Source: Peptococcaceae bacterium 1109
GTDB taxonomy: Bacteria > Bacillota > Limnochordia > Darwinibacteriales > Darwinibacteriaceae
Direction of reading: 5' to 3'
Assembly (NCBI GenBank): GCA_001028815.1
Contig: LDJB01000001.1
Span: forward strand, 119,297 to 183,296
DNA: 64,000 nucleotides
Position 1 is the first letter of the stretch, and the number at the start of each line of letters is the position of its first letter. This document shows, one piece after another, positions 18,664 through 32,665 of the stretch. The notes under the pieces were generated by a model. That model worked only from the letters and a program-made list of their open reading frames with translations. It ran no database searches and was not told the origin of the DNA. The position numbers and the translations under genes are program-made.

Positions 18664-19368
18664 GTGTCAGCTATGGAGATTGACTTAGTTTTTACCCCCG
18701 GGGAGCTGGCCTATTGCGATCTGCGGGGCAAGACGGCAGTGGTGATTGATGTCTTTCGTTTTACTACTGCAGCCCTGTCAGCGCTGGAGGCTGGTGCCGC
18801 GGGGATTTTTGTGGTCAAGGAAGTTGAACAAGCCTTTCAGATGCGAGAGCAAGACCCCAGCCTAATCCTGGCGGGGGAACGGCAGGCCCTCAAGGTGCCC
18901 GGCTTTGACTTCGGCAACTCTCCTCTGGAGTTCACAGAGGAAGTACGGGGTAAGCGCATCATCTGGTGCACCACCAACGGTACCAATGCGGTGGCCATGG
19001 CTCAACAGGCGGAGGAAGTCATCCTCGCCTCACTGCGTTCCGCGGAGGTTGTCGCCCAGTATGTCCAGGAGCAGAAACGGGACTGTATCCTGATCCCAGC
19101 GGGCCTTAGAGGCCGGTACTCACTGGAAGATACGTGGTGTGCGGGATACATTGCCCAGCACTTTCACGGCGGGGTTTTGAGCGACAGCGCCAAGGCCGCG
19201 CTTTGCATTATGCAGGCGTGGGACGTAAAGGACCTCAAGGCATCCCGCCACGGACAGGTCTTGGCAAGCCTGGCCCTCACAGCAGATGTGGAATATTGCT
19301 TGGCACTGAACGCCAGCAGAAACGTGATCAAGCAAGACCCAATATCTGGATGGTGTAGCCTAATCTAG
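18664..19368 (+). CDS. comB: 2-phosphosulfolactate phosphatase family protein (ComB)
   Basis: AVVIDVFRFTTAALSALEAGA, LAGERQALKVPGFDFGNSPLEF, TTNGTNAV, LIPAGLRGRYSLEDTWCAGYIA. Confidence 0.88.
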   Translation: MSAMEIDLVFTPGELAYCDLRGKTAVVIDVFRFTTAALSALEAGAAGIFVVKEVEQAFQMREQDPSLILAGERQALKVPGFDFGNSPLEFTEEVRGKRIIWCTTNGTNAVAMAQQAEEVILASLRSAEVVAQYVQEQKRDCILIPAGLRGRYSLEDTWCAGYIAQHFHGGVLSDSAKAALCIMQAWDVKDLKASRHGQVLASLALTADVEYCLALNASRNVIKQDPISGWCSLI

Positions 19369-19513
19369 GGTGGATAGACTAGCTAGAGAGAGCTTTTGGG
19401 AGCAAAGGGAAAATAACCCGTATTCTTTGGCGAATATGACGGATTTTCCTTGCCTGTGCCTTTCTGGCAGAGTTTGCAAATAGAGTGGTCCTCAGTTAAG
19501 ATATGAGTGAGGT

Positions 19514-19540
19514 TTAGCACTCACAGCAGGTGAGTGCTAA
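19514..19540 (+). promoter_or_regulatory. CIRCE element (HrcA operator)
   Basis: TTAGCACTC-N9-GAGTGCTAA, perfect match, directly upstream of groES. Confidence 0.97.
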
Positions 19541-19579
19541 CAACAGTTAGGCGACCAACAGACAAAGGAGGTACACCAC

Positions 19580-19867
19580 TTGAACATCAAACCATTAGCT
19601 GATCGAGTTGTGTTGAAAGTGCTCGAGGCTGAAGAAAAAACTGCCAGTGGCATCGTTCTGCCTGACACAGCAAAGGAGAAGCCACAGCAGGGTAAGATCC
19701 TTGCAGTTGGGCCAGGAAAAGTGACTGAGGACGGCAAGACCATCCCCATGTCGGTGAAAGAGGGCGACATCGTCTTGTTTGCCAAGTACGCCGGCACCGA
19801 AGTGAAGTACAAGGGCGAAGAACTGCTCATCATGAAGGAATCCGATATTCTGGCGATCGTTGATTAA
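19580..19867 (+). CDS. groES: Co-chaperonin GroES
   Basis: [45 protein letters not shown]. Confidence 0.98.
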   Translation: MNIKPLADRVVLKVLEAEEKTASGIVLPDTAKEKPQQGKILAVGPGKVTEDGKTIPMSVKEGDIVLFAKYAGTEVKYKGEELLIMKESDILAIVD

Positions 19868-19875
19868 TCTACTGA

Positions 19876-21516
<1,641 letters not shown>

Positions 21517-21544
21517 GAAATAAAGCAAAGGGTATGCTAGATGA

Positions 21545-21573
21545 GGGATCCTGCCACAGGCAGGATCCCTTTT
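21545..21573 (+). terminator. GGGATCCTGCC-aca-GGCAGGATCCC-TTTT terminator
   Basis: Perfect 11-bp stem plus T run after groEL. Confidence 0.9.
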
Positions 21574-21650
21574 AAGTTAACACCCGATTTACAAGGGATC
21601 CCCAGCGTATGTGGAGAAGATTCAGTATACAGAGAGGAAGGGAATGGCTG

Positions 21651-22895
21651 TTGGAGACCGTATTCGTACTAGATTTAGATGCCTCACGCAGTCTGCATAT
21701 TGCCAGGCGAGTGAGGCAGTGCAGGGTCTATTGTGAGATCGTCCCTTCTGGCATTACCGCTGATGAGATAAGGCGCCGCCAGCCCCGGGGCCTTATTTTG
21801 CCCCAGGGGAATGGGTCAGCGCGGCTTAATGCATCGGAAGTGTCCCAAGAGCTCGCTGGCCTGGGGATACCAGTGCTGGAGGTAGGCGATCCTGATCCAG
21901 CTCTCCTGGAGGATTTCCTCACCCGCATCTGCGGATGCTCCCCCACGTGGACAATGGATGCTTTCGCCAAGGCTTCCATCAGTGAGATCAGAGCGCGTAT
22001 CGGCGAGGGTAAGGTAATCTGCGGCTTGAGCGGCGGTGTTGATTCTGCCGTTGCCGCCGTCCTGGTGCAGCAGGCTGTTGGCTCCCAGCTTACCTGCATC
22101 TACGTTGACCACGGCTTGATGCGCAAGGGCGAAACTGAGCAGGTGCTCCGCACTTTCCGAGACGGCTTTCAGATGAACTTGGTGCATGTGGATGCCCGGG
22201 AGCGATTCCTCAAGGCGCTTGCGGGTGTGACTGACCCGGAGGCAAAGCGCAAGATTATCGGCAGGGAGTTTGTCCGCGTTTTTGAAGAAGAAGCTCGCAA
22301 GCTAGGGGATGCCCAGTTCCTAGTTCAGGGAACTGTTTATCCAGATGTCATCGAAAGCGGGACGAAAGCCGCGGCCGTGGTAAAATCCCACCACAACGTG
22401 GGGGGCCTGCCAGAAGACCTCCAGTTCCAGTTAGTGGAGCCACTGCGGCAGCTGTTCAAAGATGAAGTGCGGCTCCTCGCGGAAACACTAGGCCTTCCGG
22501 AAGAGATTGCTTGGCGGCATCCGTTTCCCGGGCCGGGATTAGGCGTAAGAGTAATGGGCGAGGTTACCTGGGAGAAGCTGGAGATCCTCCGAGAAGCAGA
22601 TGCCATCGCCATGGAGGAAATTCGGGCTGCAGGTTTGTACCGGGATATCTGGCAAGCCTTTGTGGTCCTAACGGATACGCGCACAGTGGGTGCCCGGGAC
22701 GGTGCCCGGACCTATGAGTACGCCGCGGCACTGCGGGCTGTAAACAGCGAGGACGCCATGACTGCCCAGTGGGTCAGGCTGCCCTATGATGTCCTAGAAC
22801 GCATCAGCTACCGCATCCTCCATGAAGTGCCGGGGATAAACCGGGTTGTGTATGATATAAGTTCCAAACCGCCCGCCACCATCGAGTGGGAGTAG
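21651..22895 (+). CDS. guaA: GMP synthase with truncated/degenerate N-terminal GATase domain and intact ATP-pyrophosphatase and dimerization domains
   Basis: [91 protein letters not shown]-term lacks GxCxG. TTG start inferred; ORF track 21609. Confidence 0.92.
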   Translation: METVFVLDLDASRSLHIARRVRQCRVYCEIVPSGITADEIRRRQPRGLILPQGNGSARLNASEVSQELAGLGIPVLEVGDPDPALLEDFLTRICGCSPTWTMDAFAKASISEIRARIGEGKVICGLSGGVDSAVAAVLVQQAVGSQLTCIYVDHGLMRKGETEQVLRTFRDGFQMNLVHVDARERFLKALAGVTDPEAKRKIIGREFVRVFEEEARKLGDAQFLVQGTVYPDVIESGTKAAAVVKSHHNVGGLPEDLQFQLVEPLRQLFKDEVRLLAETLGLPEEIAWRHPFPGPGLGVRVMGEVTWEKLEILREADAIAMEEIRAAGLYRDIWQAFVVLTDTRTVGARDGARTYEYAAALRAVNSEDAMTAQWVRLPYDVLERISYRILHEVPGINRVVYDISSKPPATIEWE

Positions 22896-22937
22896 TACAT
22901 GCAGTGCACCGGTCGTTTTTAAGGGGGGAATGACGCC

Positions 22938-23576
22938 ATGCGTTTGAAATACGATGAGAACGGGCTTATTCCAGCAATTGTCCAAGATGACCAAGGGCGA
23001 GTACTGATGATGGCTTACATGAACGAAGAAGCCTTCAACAAGACGCTGCAGACAGGTGAGACCTGGTTCTACAGCCGCCGCCGCCAAGGCATTTGGCATA
23101 AGGGGGAACAAGGGGGTAACATTCAGCAGGTCAAGCGGATCACTGTGGATTGTGACCGGGATTCACTGCTGATCACTGTTAACCAGCACGGGCATGGGGC
23201 ATGTGATGACGAGGAAGGAGAGTACTCCTGCTTCCACAACATCTTGATGTCCGATGGCCCAGAACAGTTGGATCTTAAGCCCACTCGGGAAATCCTATCG
23301 TGGCTCTACTCAACTATTGAAGACCGGCGCCGTTCGCCGAAGGTCGGTTCTTACACGAACTACCTCATAGAGAACGGCTTGGACAAGATTCTCAAAGCCG
23401 TTGGCGAGGAAGCTGCGGAAGTTCTCATCGCTGCGAAGAATGAAGGGCCGGACGAACTTGTTTATGAGGTCAGCGATTTGCTTTATCACCTGCTTGTACT
23501 CCTTGTGTTCAAGCAGGTCAAGTTAGAAGCAGTTTATAATGAACTGGTGGCAAGGTCTAATATTCCGCAATCGTAA
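22938..23576 (+). CDS. hisIE: Bifunctional phosphoribosyl-AMP cyclohydrolase/phosphoribosyl-ATP diphosphatase
   Basis: VLMMAYMNEEAFNKTLQTGETWFYSRRRQGIWHKGE; HisE region SYTNYLIENGLDKILKAVGEEAAEVLIAAKN. Confidence 0.96.
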   Translation: MRLKYDENGLIPAIVQDDQGRVLMMAYMNEEAFNKTLQTGETWFYSRRRQGIWHKGEQGGNIQQVKRITVDCDRDSLLITVNQHGHGACDDEEGEYSCFHNILMSDGPEQLDLKPTREILSWLYSTIEDRRRSPKVGSYTNYLIENGLDKILKAVGEEAAEVLIAAKNEGPDELVYEVSDLLYHLLVLLVFKQVKLEAVYNELVARSNIPQS

Positions 23577-23592
23577 ATAAGCCGAATGAAAT

Positions 23593-23639
23593 ATCACCTC
23601 TCACTCATAGGATAAACTAGTCCATGGGTGAGAGGTGAT
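23593..23639 (+). promoter_or_regulatory. 16-bp inverted repeat overlapping the SD of the next gene
   Basis: ATCACCTCTCACTCAT / ATGGGTGAGAGGTGAT with 15-nt loop; right arm contains GAGAGGTGA. Confidence 0.6.
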
Positions 23640-24462
23640 TCGCGTGGAGAAGAAGATCGCGGTGTGCTTAGGGCTGATTATGCTCTGCTTGACATGGGGG
23701 GCTCCAGATGTCCCGGAACCGCCACCGCATCTGGCGGAAGCAGTAGTTGTCCTGGACCTGAGTACAGGAACAGCCCTGGCGGGTGCGAACGTGACTATGA
23801 GGCGCCAGCCTGGCCCTTTGGGGCAGCTGGCCACCGCTCTTGCTGCCCTAGACAAACTGGAGGAACGGGACTGGGTGGTGGCAAGCCCGGAAGCGGCAAG
23901 CGTCTCCGGTACCCGAAGGGGGCTCCTTCCCCACCAGGCCCTGACTGCTGGTGCCCTTGTTAGGGACATGCTGGTCCATTCGGCAAACGATGCCGCGTGG
24001 GCCTTGGCAGAGGCCGCGGCAGGTTCGGTGGGAGAGTTTGTCCAGCTCATGAACGCTAAAGCAGCTGAGATCGGCCTTCAGCACAGCCGCTTCACCAACC
24101 CGATGGGGTTGGATACCAGGGGGCAATACTCCTCTGCCCTAGATTTGGCCAAGCTTGCCCAGGCGGCCTTGGCCCATCCCATCCTGCAAGGAGCTGCAAG
24201 CCAGCAGAATTTCCTGTGGCGGTTTCCCGGAGCCACGGGGCTCAAGGCCGGCTACAGCGAGGAAGCGGGGTACTGCTGTTTGCTTTCTGCACAGCAAAAT
24301 GGCATCCAGCTCGTGGTGGCCGTCCTCGGCGCTCGCACCGAGAATCACCTGTGGCTGGATGCCATACGTTGGTTGAGATTCGGGTTTGCTCACTATGAGT
24401 CCTTACTTGAAAAACCGATGGTTGCCGATATTAACAGTAACGGGCCGTGTGCGCACCCATGA
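23635..24462 (+). CDS. D-alanyl-D-alanine carboxypeptidase-like (DacF/S11 family) protein, probably catalytically inactive
   Basis: HSANDAAWALAEAAAGS, FTNPMGLDTRGQYSSALDLAKLAQAAL, GLKAGYSEEAGYCCLLSA; SxxK position reads PLGQ. Confidence 0.8.
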   Translation: MIRVEKKIAVCLGLIMLCLTWGAPDVPEPPPHLAEAVVVLDLSTGTALAGANVTMRRQPGPLGQLATALAALDKLEERDWVVASPEAASVSGTRRGLLPHQALTAGALVRDMLVHSANDAAWALAEAAAGSVGEFVQLMNAKAAEIGLQHSRFTNPMGLDTRGQYSSALDLAKLAQAALAHPILQGAASQQNFLWRFPGATGLKAGYSEEAGYCCLLSAQQNGIQLVVAVLGARTENHLWLDAIRWLRFGFAHYESLLEKPMVADINSNGPCAHP

Positions 24463-25140
24463 GCCGCTCCCTACCTTTGCAGGGGCGAAAAACCCTGTGG
24501 CGCCTAGGGACGGATCCCAACCGGCAAGGGCGTCCTGCACTGCCAGGACTGCTAGTTCCCCAGCGGGTTGCTTTATGGAGCCATTGAGCACCGGTTCGTA
24601 CTGGTAGTAGCGCCTGCCATTGGCCACTACCACATGGTTGATGATCCCCGATAAGGTGTTTGGGTATTCAGGGTGTCCTAAGCGGTTGAGGACCGTTGCC
24701 GCTACTGCCACCTGCCCTTTGTAGCTTTCGCCCTTGGCTTCCGCGTGCACCAGACGGGCAAGTAGATCCAGTTCTGCTTTGCTGAAACTGGTTTTCATCT
24801 TGACATCCACACTCACAGAACCGGCATTGATTACCACTTGCATGCTATGTTTGTTGTAGAATTCCTTGCTGATAGTGAGGGTATATGTTCCGTAGGGCAG
24901 GTTTTGTAGAGTGAATGCTCCGTCTTTGATTGTGGCTTTGGCCACCCCCGGGATTTCCACCGTCCCAGACCAAAGCTTCAGGCCTGAATCGCTATCCACG
25001 ACTGTACCGGCCAGGGTGCCAACTTTATTTGCCCCTCCTGGCCCCCCTGGTGTGCTTGGCACTCCAGAGCCTGTACACCCGCTGATCAGGAGTACGCCCA
25101 GGGTTAGAAAGACTAAGAAGAGTATGCTATTCCTTCTCAT
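24403..25140 (-). CDS. Lipoprotein with carboxypeptidase-regulatory-like domain and cell wall hydrolase (SleB/Hydrolase_2) domain
   Basis: Lipobox LISGC; GTLAGTVVDSDSGLKLWSGTVEIPG; LARLVHAEAKGESYKGQVAVAATVLNRL...GFFAPAKVGSGSWVRTRPVTVNIGNHRFF. Confidence 0.82.
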   Translation of the reverse strand: MRRNSILFLVFLTLGVLLISGCTGSGVPSTPGGPGGANKVGTLAGTVVDSDSGLKLWSGTVEIPGVAKATIKDGAFTLQNLPYGTYTLTISKEFYNKHSMQVVINAGSVSVDVKMKTSFSKAELDLLARLVHAEAKGESYKGQVAVAATVLNRLGHPEYPNTLSGIINHVVVANGRRYYQYEPVLNGSIKQPAGELAVLAVQDALAGWDPSLGATGFFAPAKVGSGSWVRTRPVTVNIGNHRFFK

Positions 25141-25319
25141 GCAGCAGTTCCTTTCCATTGGAGTTAAGATCTTGCTTGTTTCCCATTTCTACCTGGGGTT
25201 AGTAGTGCCCTGCTGGGAAACGCTGGTACAGCGGCTGGCCTGGGTCCGAACCTCTGTTTTACTAAAAGGATCCTGCCGTGTATAATAGAGGTAGCTTACT
25301 TGATGTAAAGGGGAATGAC

Positions 25320-27461
25320 ATGGACTATATGGCGGAGCTGAATCGCAGTCAGCGGCAGGCTGTGGAGACAGTATCAGGCCCGCTCTTGGTGATCGCCGGG
25401 GCGGGTAGTGGGAAAACCCGCGTGTTGACGTATCGCATTGCTCATCTAATCAGTGCTCACAAGGTGCCGCCGTACCGGATTCTGGCGGTTACTTTTACTA
25501 ATAAAGCGGCAGCAGAGATGAAGGAGCGCATTGCCAGCCTGATCGGGCCCGTGGCGCAAGACGTTTGGATGGGGACTTTTCACTCCATCTGTGTGCGTAT
25601 TCTCCGAGCTGAAGGACACCGGCTCGGCTACCGGTCTAACTTCCAGATCTTTGACACACTAGACCAGACAGCGGTGGTGCGAGAGTGCTTGGCGGAGCTG
25701 AACCTGGATCAGAAGCGTTTTGATCCGACCTCCATCTTAGCCAGCATCAGCCGGGCTAAGGACCGCTTGCTAACACCTTCACAGTACAGCGATGAGGCCT
25801 CTGACTTCTGGGAGAAGAAGGTGGCTCAGGTATACGCGAGGTACCAGGGTAAACTGGAGAAGAACAACGCCATGGACTTTGACGACCTGATCATGCTCAC
25901 CGTGATGCTGCTCCAGAACTACAAGGAGGTCCGAGAAAAGTACCAAAGCCGCTTCGCCTACATTATGGTGGATGAATACCAAGATACAAACCACGCCCAA
26001 TATGAGTTGGTGCACCTCTTAGCCGCTGCCCACGGCAATCTCTGTGTGGTGGGGGATGAAGACCAAAGCATCTACGCATTCCGGGGTGCAGATATCCGCA
26101 ACATCTTGGAATTCGAAAAGGACTTCCCCCAAGCCAAGGTGATCAAGCTAGAGGAGAACTACCGTTCTACCAAGTGCATCCTTGGAGCCGCTAACAGCGT
26201 TATCGCCCACAATACAGAACGCAAACCCAAGGAGCTGTGGACAAGCAACCCCCAAGGAGAAGAGGTGATCTTCTTTCAAGGGGAGACGGAGAGGCATGAG
26301 GCCGCGTTTATTGGTGATCAAATAGGACGGCTCGTGCAGGAGAGCGGATATCAGCTCGCAGATTTCGCCCTGCTTTATCGTACTCACGCCCAATCTCGAG
26401 TGTTGGAAGAGGAGTTTATGAGGCGGGGTATACCATACCGCATCGTATCTGGCCTGCGTTTTTATGAGCGCAAAGAGATCAAAGACATACTGGCCTACCT
26501 CAGGCTGTGTGCCAACCCCGATGAGGATTTTAGCTTTATGCGGGTTGTAAACTCTCCCCGGCGTGGGATTGGCGATGCTACCCTGGCGAAAATTGCAGAG
26601 TTCAGTGCAAGCCGGGGCCTGAGCTTGTTTGCCAGCCTGAGGTATGTTGATGAAATCCCCGGTTTGACGGGGAAAGTGAGACAGGCCCTAGGGGAGTTCT
26701 ACAACCTGATCAATGCCGCGGCTTTCAGCGCGGAGACAGTGGGGATAACAGGGCTCACCGAACTGCTTTTGCGAGAGAGCGGCTATTTGGACATGCTCCG
26801 CCAGCAGCGAGATGAGCAGGCGCCGGTCCGGATAGAAAACTTGAATGAGTTCCTCTCAGTAACCCAGCAGTTTGAGAAGGAGAACGGCGATGCAGGCTTG
26901 CCTGCTTTCCTGGAACATGTGGCTCTGATCAGTGATGTGGACAACTACGATCAAGGCGCCAATGTGGTGAACCTCATGACCCTCCATGCCGCGAAGGGCC
27001 TGGAGTTTGCAGTGGTGTTTGTGTGCGGCATGGAGGATGGCATTTTCCCTCACAGCCGAGCATTGTGGGAGCCGGGCCAGCTAGAAGAAGAGCGGCGCCT
27101 GGCCTATGTGGGCATGACCCGGGCCCGTGAGCGCCTCTTCTTGACCTGCGCCCGGGCGCGAACCATCTTTGGAACCACAAGTTACAACCAGGTGTCCCAG
27201 TTTATCAAGGAAATCGACCCAAGATACATCCGGGACTTTCGCGGTCCAGTGAAGCGGCCCACTGTTTCGGCCAGTCCAGATCCGAAACCTGTCAGCCCGG
27301 CGGACTACAAAGCGGGGGACAAGGTTCGCCACCGTATGTGGGGCGAAGGCATGGTGGTTTCGGTGAAGGCATCTGGGGACGATGTTCAGCTGAGCATTGC
27401 CTTTGCAGATCGGGGAATAAAGACGGTGATTGCCAGCTTAGCCCCAATTGAGAAGATTTAG
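25320..27461 (+). CDS. pcrA: ATP-dependent DNA helicase PcrA/UvrD
   Basis: LNRSQRQAVETVSGPLLVIAGAGSGKTRVL, VDEYQDTN, VGDEDQSIYAFRGAD, NLMTLHAAKGLEF. Confidence 0.96.
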   Translation: MDYMAELNRSQRQAVETVSGPLLVIAGAGSGKTRVLTYRIAHLISAHKVPPYRILAVTFTNKAAAEMKERIASLIGPVAQDVWMGTFHSICVRILRAEGHRLGYRSNFQIFDTLDQTAVVRECLAELNLDQKRFDPTSILASISRAKDRLLTPSQYSDEASDFWEKKVAQVYARYQGKLEKNNAMDFDDLIMLTVMLLQNYKEVREKYQSRFAYIMVDEYQDTNHAQYELVHLLAAAHGNLCVVGDEDQSIYAFRGADIRNILEFEKDFPQAKVIKLEENYRSTKCILGAANSVIAHNTERKPKELWTSNPQGEEVIFFQGETERHEAAFIGDQIGRLVQESGYQLADFALLYRTHAQSRVLEEEFMRRGIPYRIVSGLRFYERKEIKDILAYLRLCANPDEDFSFMRVVNSPRRGIGDATLAKIAEFSASRGLSLFASLRYVDEIPGLTGKVRQALGEFYNLINAAAFSAETVGITGLTELLLRESGYLDMLRQQRDEQAPVRIENLNEFLSVTQQFEKENGDAGLPAFLEHVALISDVDNYDQGANVVNLMTLHAAKGLEFAVVFVCGMEDGIFPHSRALWEPGQLEEERRLAYVGMTRARERLFLTCARARTIFGTTSYNQVSQFIKEIDPRYIRDFRGPVKRPTVSASPDPKPVSPADYKAGDKVRHRMWGEGMVVSVKASGDDVQLSIAFADRGIKTVIASLAPIEKI

Positions 27462-29769
<2,308 letters not shown>

Positions 29770-29773
<4 letters not shown>

Positions 29774-31203
29774 GAGCATTAGCGGAGATGCTGAGCGCGG
29801 GTGATGTGACCAGCGTTGAACTTGTCCAGCATTACCTAGATCAGATTCAAAGTACAGATCAAGATATCAAGGCTTTCCTCCATGTGGATCGGGAAGGGGC
29901 TCTGCAGGCCGCCCAAGCAGCTGATGAGCGCCGCAAGGCAGGTACCCCCCTTTCTCCGTGGGATGGAATCCCTATTGCGGTTAAAGACAACATTTGCACA
30001 GTGGGGATGCCTACAACATGCGCATCCCGCATGTTAAAGGACTACTATTCGCCCTTCGACGCCGAGGTAGTAACCCGCATCAAAGGAGCAGGGCTGCCCA
30101 TCTTAGGTAAGACAAACCTGGATGAGTTTGCCATGGGTTCGTCCACAGAGTATTCTGCATACCAGATCACCCACAATCCCCACGATCTTACCCGGGTTCC
30201 CGGGGGTTCAAGTGGCGGCTCCGCCGCGGCGGTGGCCGCAGGTCTCTGCCCCTGGGGCTTGGGGACAGACACAGGGGGGTCAATCCGCCAGCCCGCCGCC
30301 TTCTGCGGAGTTGTGGGCCTGAAACCCACCTTTGGAAGGGTCTCTCGCTGGGGTTTGGTGGCCCTGGCTTCTTCTATGGATCAAATTGGGCCCATGGGGC
30401 GCACCGTTGAGGATGTGGAGATCCTGTTTTCCCTAATCGCCGGGTATGACCAGCGGGACAGCACATCGTGCCCTGATTCTGGGTATGAGTTTGGCAACGA
30501 ATCCCTTGGCACCCTCGCTGGCATTCGCCTGGGGATCCCCGAGGAGTTTTTCGGGGAAGGGTTATCTCCAGAGGTGGCCGCGCGGGTGAGAGAGGCGGTA
30601 AGGCGCATGGAGGACCTGGGGGCAGAGGTCAGGCCCATATCGCTGCCTCACAGTGCCTATTCCATTGATACGTACTTAACCTTGGTCACTGCGGAAGCCA
30701 GCTCCAATCTGGCACGCTACGATGGCGTGCGCTACGGTTTGAGGGTTGAGGCAGATGATGCCGTGTCCATGTTTAAGCAGACAAGGACCAAAGGATTTGG
30801 CCCAGAGGTGAAACGCCGCATCATGCTGGGTACCTATGTGCTCACTGCCAGCCACCATGCGGCGTACTACGAGCAGGCAAGGCGGGTGCGCACCCTGATC
30901 ACGCAAGATGTGGAGAGCGCATTTGAAGAAGTAGATGTGGTGGTTACACCTACCACCCCCAGTACTGCTTTTCGTATAGGAGAAAAGCAAGACCCACTGC
31001 AGATGTATCTCTCTGATTCCTATACAGCTATCGCCAACCTAGCGGGAATCCCAGCCCTCACCTTGCCGTGTGGCAAAGACAAACTGGGGCTTCCCATTGG
31101 CATTCAGCTGATGGCAGACCATTTCCGAGAGGATGTTCTGTTTTGGGTAGGGCGGATGCTAGAGAGATCCCTGAAGGAGGCGGATAGCAGTGGGAGAATA
31201 TAA
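29770..31203 (+). CDS. gatA: Asp/Glu-tRNA(Asn/Gln) amidotransferase subunit GatA
   Basis: Amidase signature GGSSGGSAAAVAAGLCPWGLGTDTGGSIRQPAAFCG. Confidence 0.97.
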
Positions 31204-32641
31204 GATCCGCATCGGGCTGGAGATCCATGTGGAACTTGCCACGAAGACGAAGATCTTCTGCGGCTGTGCCGCAGCATTCGGTGCACCGCCAAACTCCCTC
31301 TGCTGCCCAACTTGTTTGGGTTTGCCAGGGAGCCTGCCTGTGCTCAACCGGGCGGCGGTGGAATTCGGGGTCCGGGCTGCGTTGGCTTTGAACTGTACTG
31401 TGAACTTGTACAGCGAGTTTGCCCGCAAGAACTATTTCTACCCCGATCTGCCGAAGGCGTTTCAGATAACTCAGCATGACAAGCCCCTTGCAGTGAACGG
31501 CAAAGTCCAATACTACCTCGAGGATCAGCCGGTGGAAACTGTCATTACCCGCTTGCATCTGGAGGAGGAGGCAGGTAAGTCCATCCACAGCGGCGATAGC
31601 ATTGTGGGCTCGGAGTACACTTCTGTGGACTACAACCGCGCCGGGATTCCCTTGATCGAAATTGTGACCGCGCCGGATATTACATCTCCTGCTCAGGCAA
31701 AGGCGTTCCTGGAGCAACTGCGTCTAATCCTGCAGTACGCTCAGGTATCGGACTGTAAGATGGAGAATGGCTCCCTCCGCTGCGATGCTAATATTTCTCT
31801 GCACGGGGAATCTGGGCAGAATGGGGAAAAAGTGGAGATTAAGAACCTAAATTCCTTCCGTGCATTGGAGCGGGCTCTGGCCTACGAGGCCAAGCGCCAA
31901 GCCAAGATTTTAGAGCAGGGCGGGGTAATCCTCCCAGAGACTCGCACTTGGGACGAGCGGGCTCAAAAAACGGTCCGCATGCGCCTCAAGGCTGGAGCAC
32001 CTGATTACCGGTACTTCCCTGAGCCTGATTTGCCCCCCTTGGAACTGGATGAGGCTTGGGTAGAAGAGATCCGCGCTGCCCTCCCTGAACTGCCCCTAGC
32101 CAGGGAAGAGCGCTATCGGAGCGCCTTAGGGCTTACAGCCTATGATGCGGGAGTGCTTGTGCGGGCCCCCCATTTAGCTCAGGTATTCGAGGAGACCGTG
32201 GCTCTTGGGCACGAGCCGCAGCTAGTGGCCAACTGGGTTACGGGCGAGTATGCCCGCTTTGCCCGCCAGGGTAGTACCGTTTCTGGGAAGGTGCTAGGGG
32301 AACTCCTGGAACTCATTGCAGAAGGGGCAATCAGCGCTAGCCAGGGTAAAACGGTGTTGGAGGAGATGTTTACCAACGGTGTTTCCCCACGGGAGTTTGT
32401 GGCAGCCAAGGGCTTGACTGTCATTGCAGACCGGGAAGTCCTCCAGAGCATGGTAGAAGAGGTGTTGCAGAACCACCAGGAGCTGGTGAAGCGGTACCTC
32501 GAGGGCGAAGAGCGCCTTTTGGGATTCTTTGTGGGCCAGGTTATGCAGGCCACAAAGGGACAGGCAGAACCCCGGCTTGTAAATAAACTGTTAGTGAAGG
32601 CACTGACAGAGGGAAGGAATTGGCAGCCTCGCGAGGAATAA
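31190..32641 (+). CDS. gatB: Asp/Glu-tRNA(Asn/Gln) amidotransferase subunit GatB
   Basis: RIGLEIHVELATKTKIFCGC, FARKNYFYPDLPKAFQITQHDKPLA, C-terminal YqeY-like domain. Confidence 0.97.
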   Translation: MGEYKIRIGLEIHVELATKTKIFCGCAAAFGAPPNSLCCPTCLGLPGSLPVLNRAAVEFGVRAALALNCTVNLYSEFARKNYFYPDLPKAFQITQHDKPLAVNGKVQYYLEDQPVETVITRLHLEEEAGKSIHSGDSIVGSEYTSVDYNRAGIPLIEIVTAPDITSPAQAKAFLEQLRLILQYAQVSDCKMENGSLRCDANISLHGESGQNGEKVEIKNLNSFRALERALAYEAKRQAKILEQGGVILPETRTWDERAQKTVRMRLKAGAPDYRYFPEPDLPPLELDEAWVEEIRAALPELPLAREERYRSALGLTAYDAGVLVRAPHLAQVFEETVALGHEPQLVANWVTGEYARFARQGSTVSGKVLGELLELIAEGAISASQGKTVLEEMFTNGVSPREFVAAKGLTVIADREVLQSMVEEVLQNHQELVKRYLEGEERLLGFFVGQVMQATKGQAEPRLVNKLLVKALTEGRNWQPREE

Positions 32642-32665
32642 AGAAGCGAAAGGCAGGCGAGGTTT

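Noticed and set aside
24403-24462. 60-bp overlap of convergent CDSs as evidence that one is false
   Set aside because: Both proteins show recognisable domains up to their ends or nearly so (SleB ending NIGNHRFF; S11-like body), so a genuine 3' overlap is plausible
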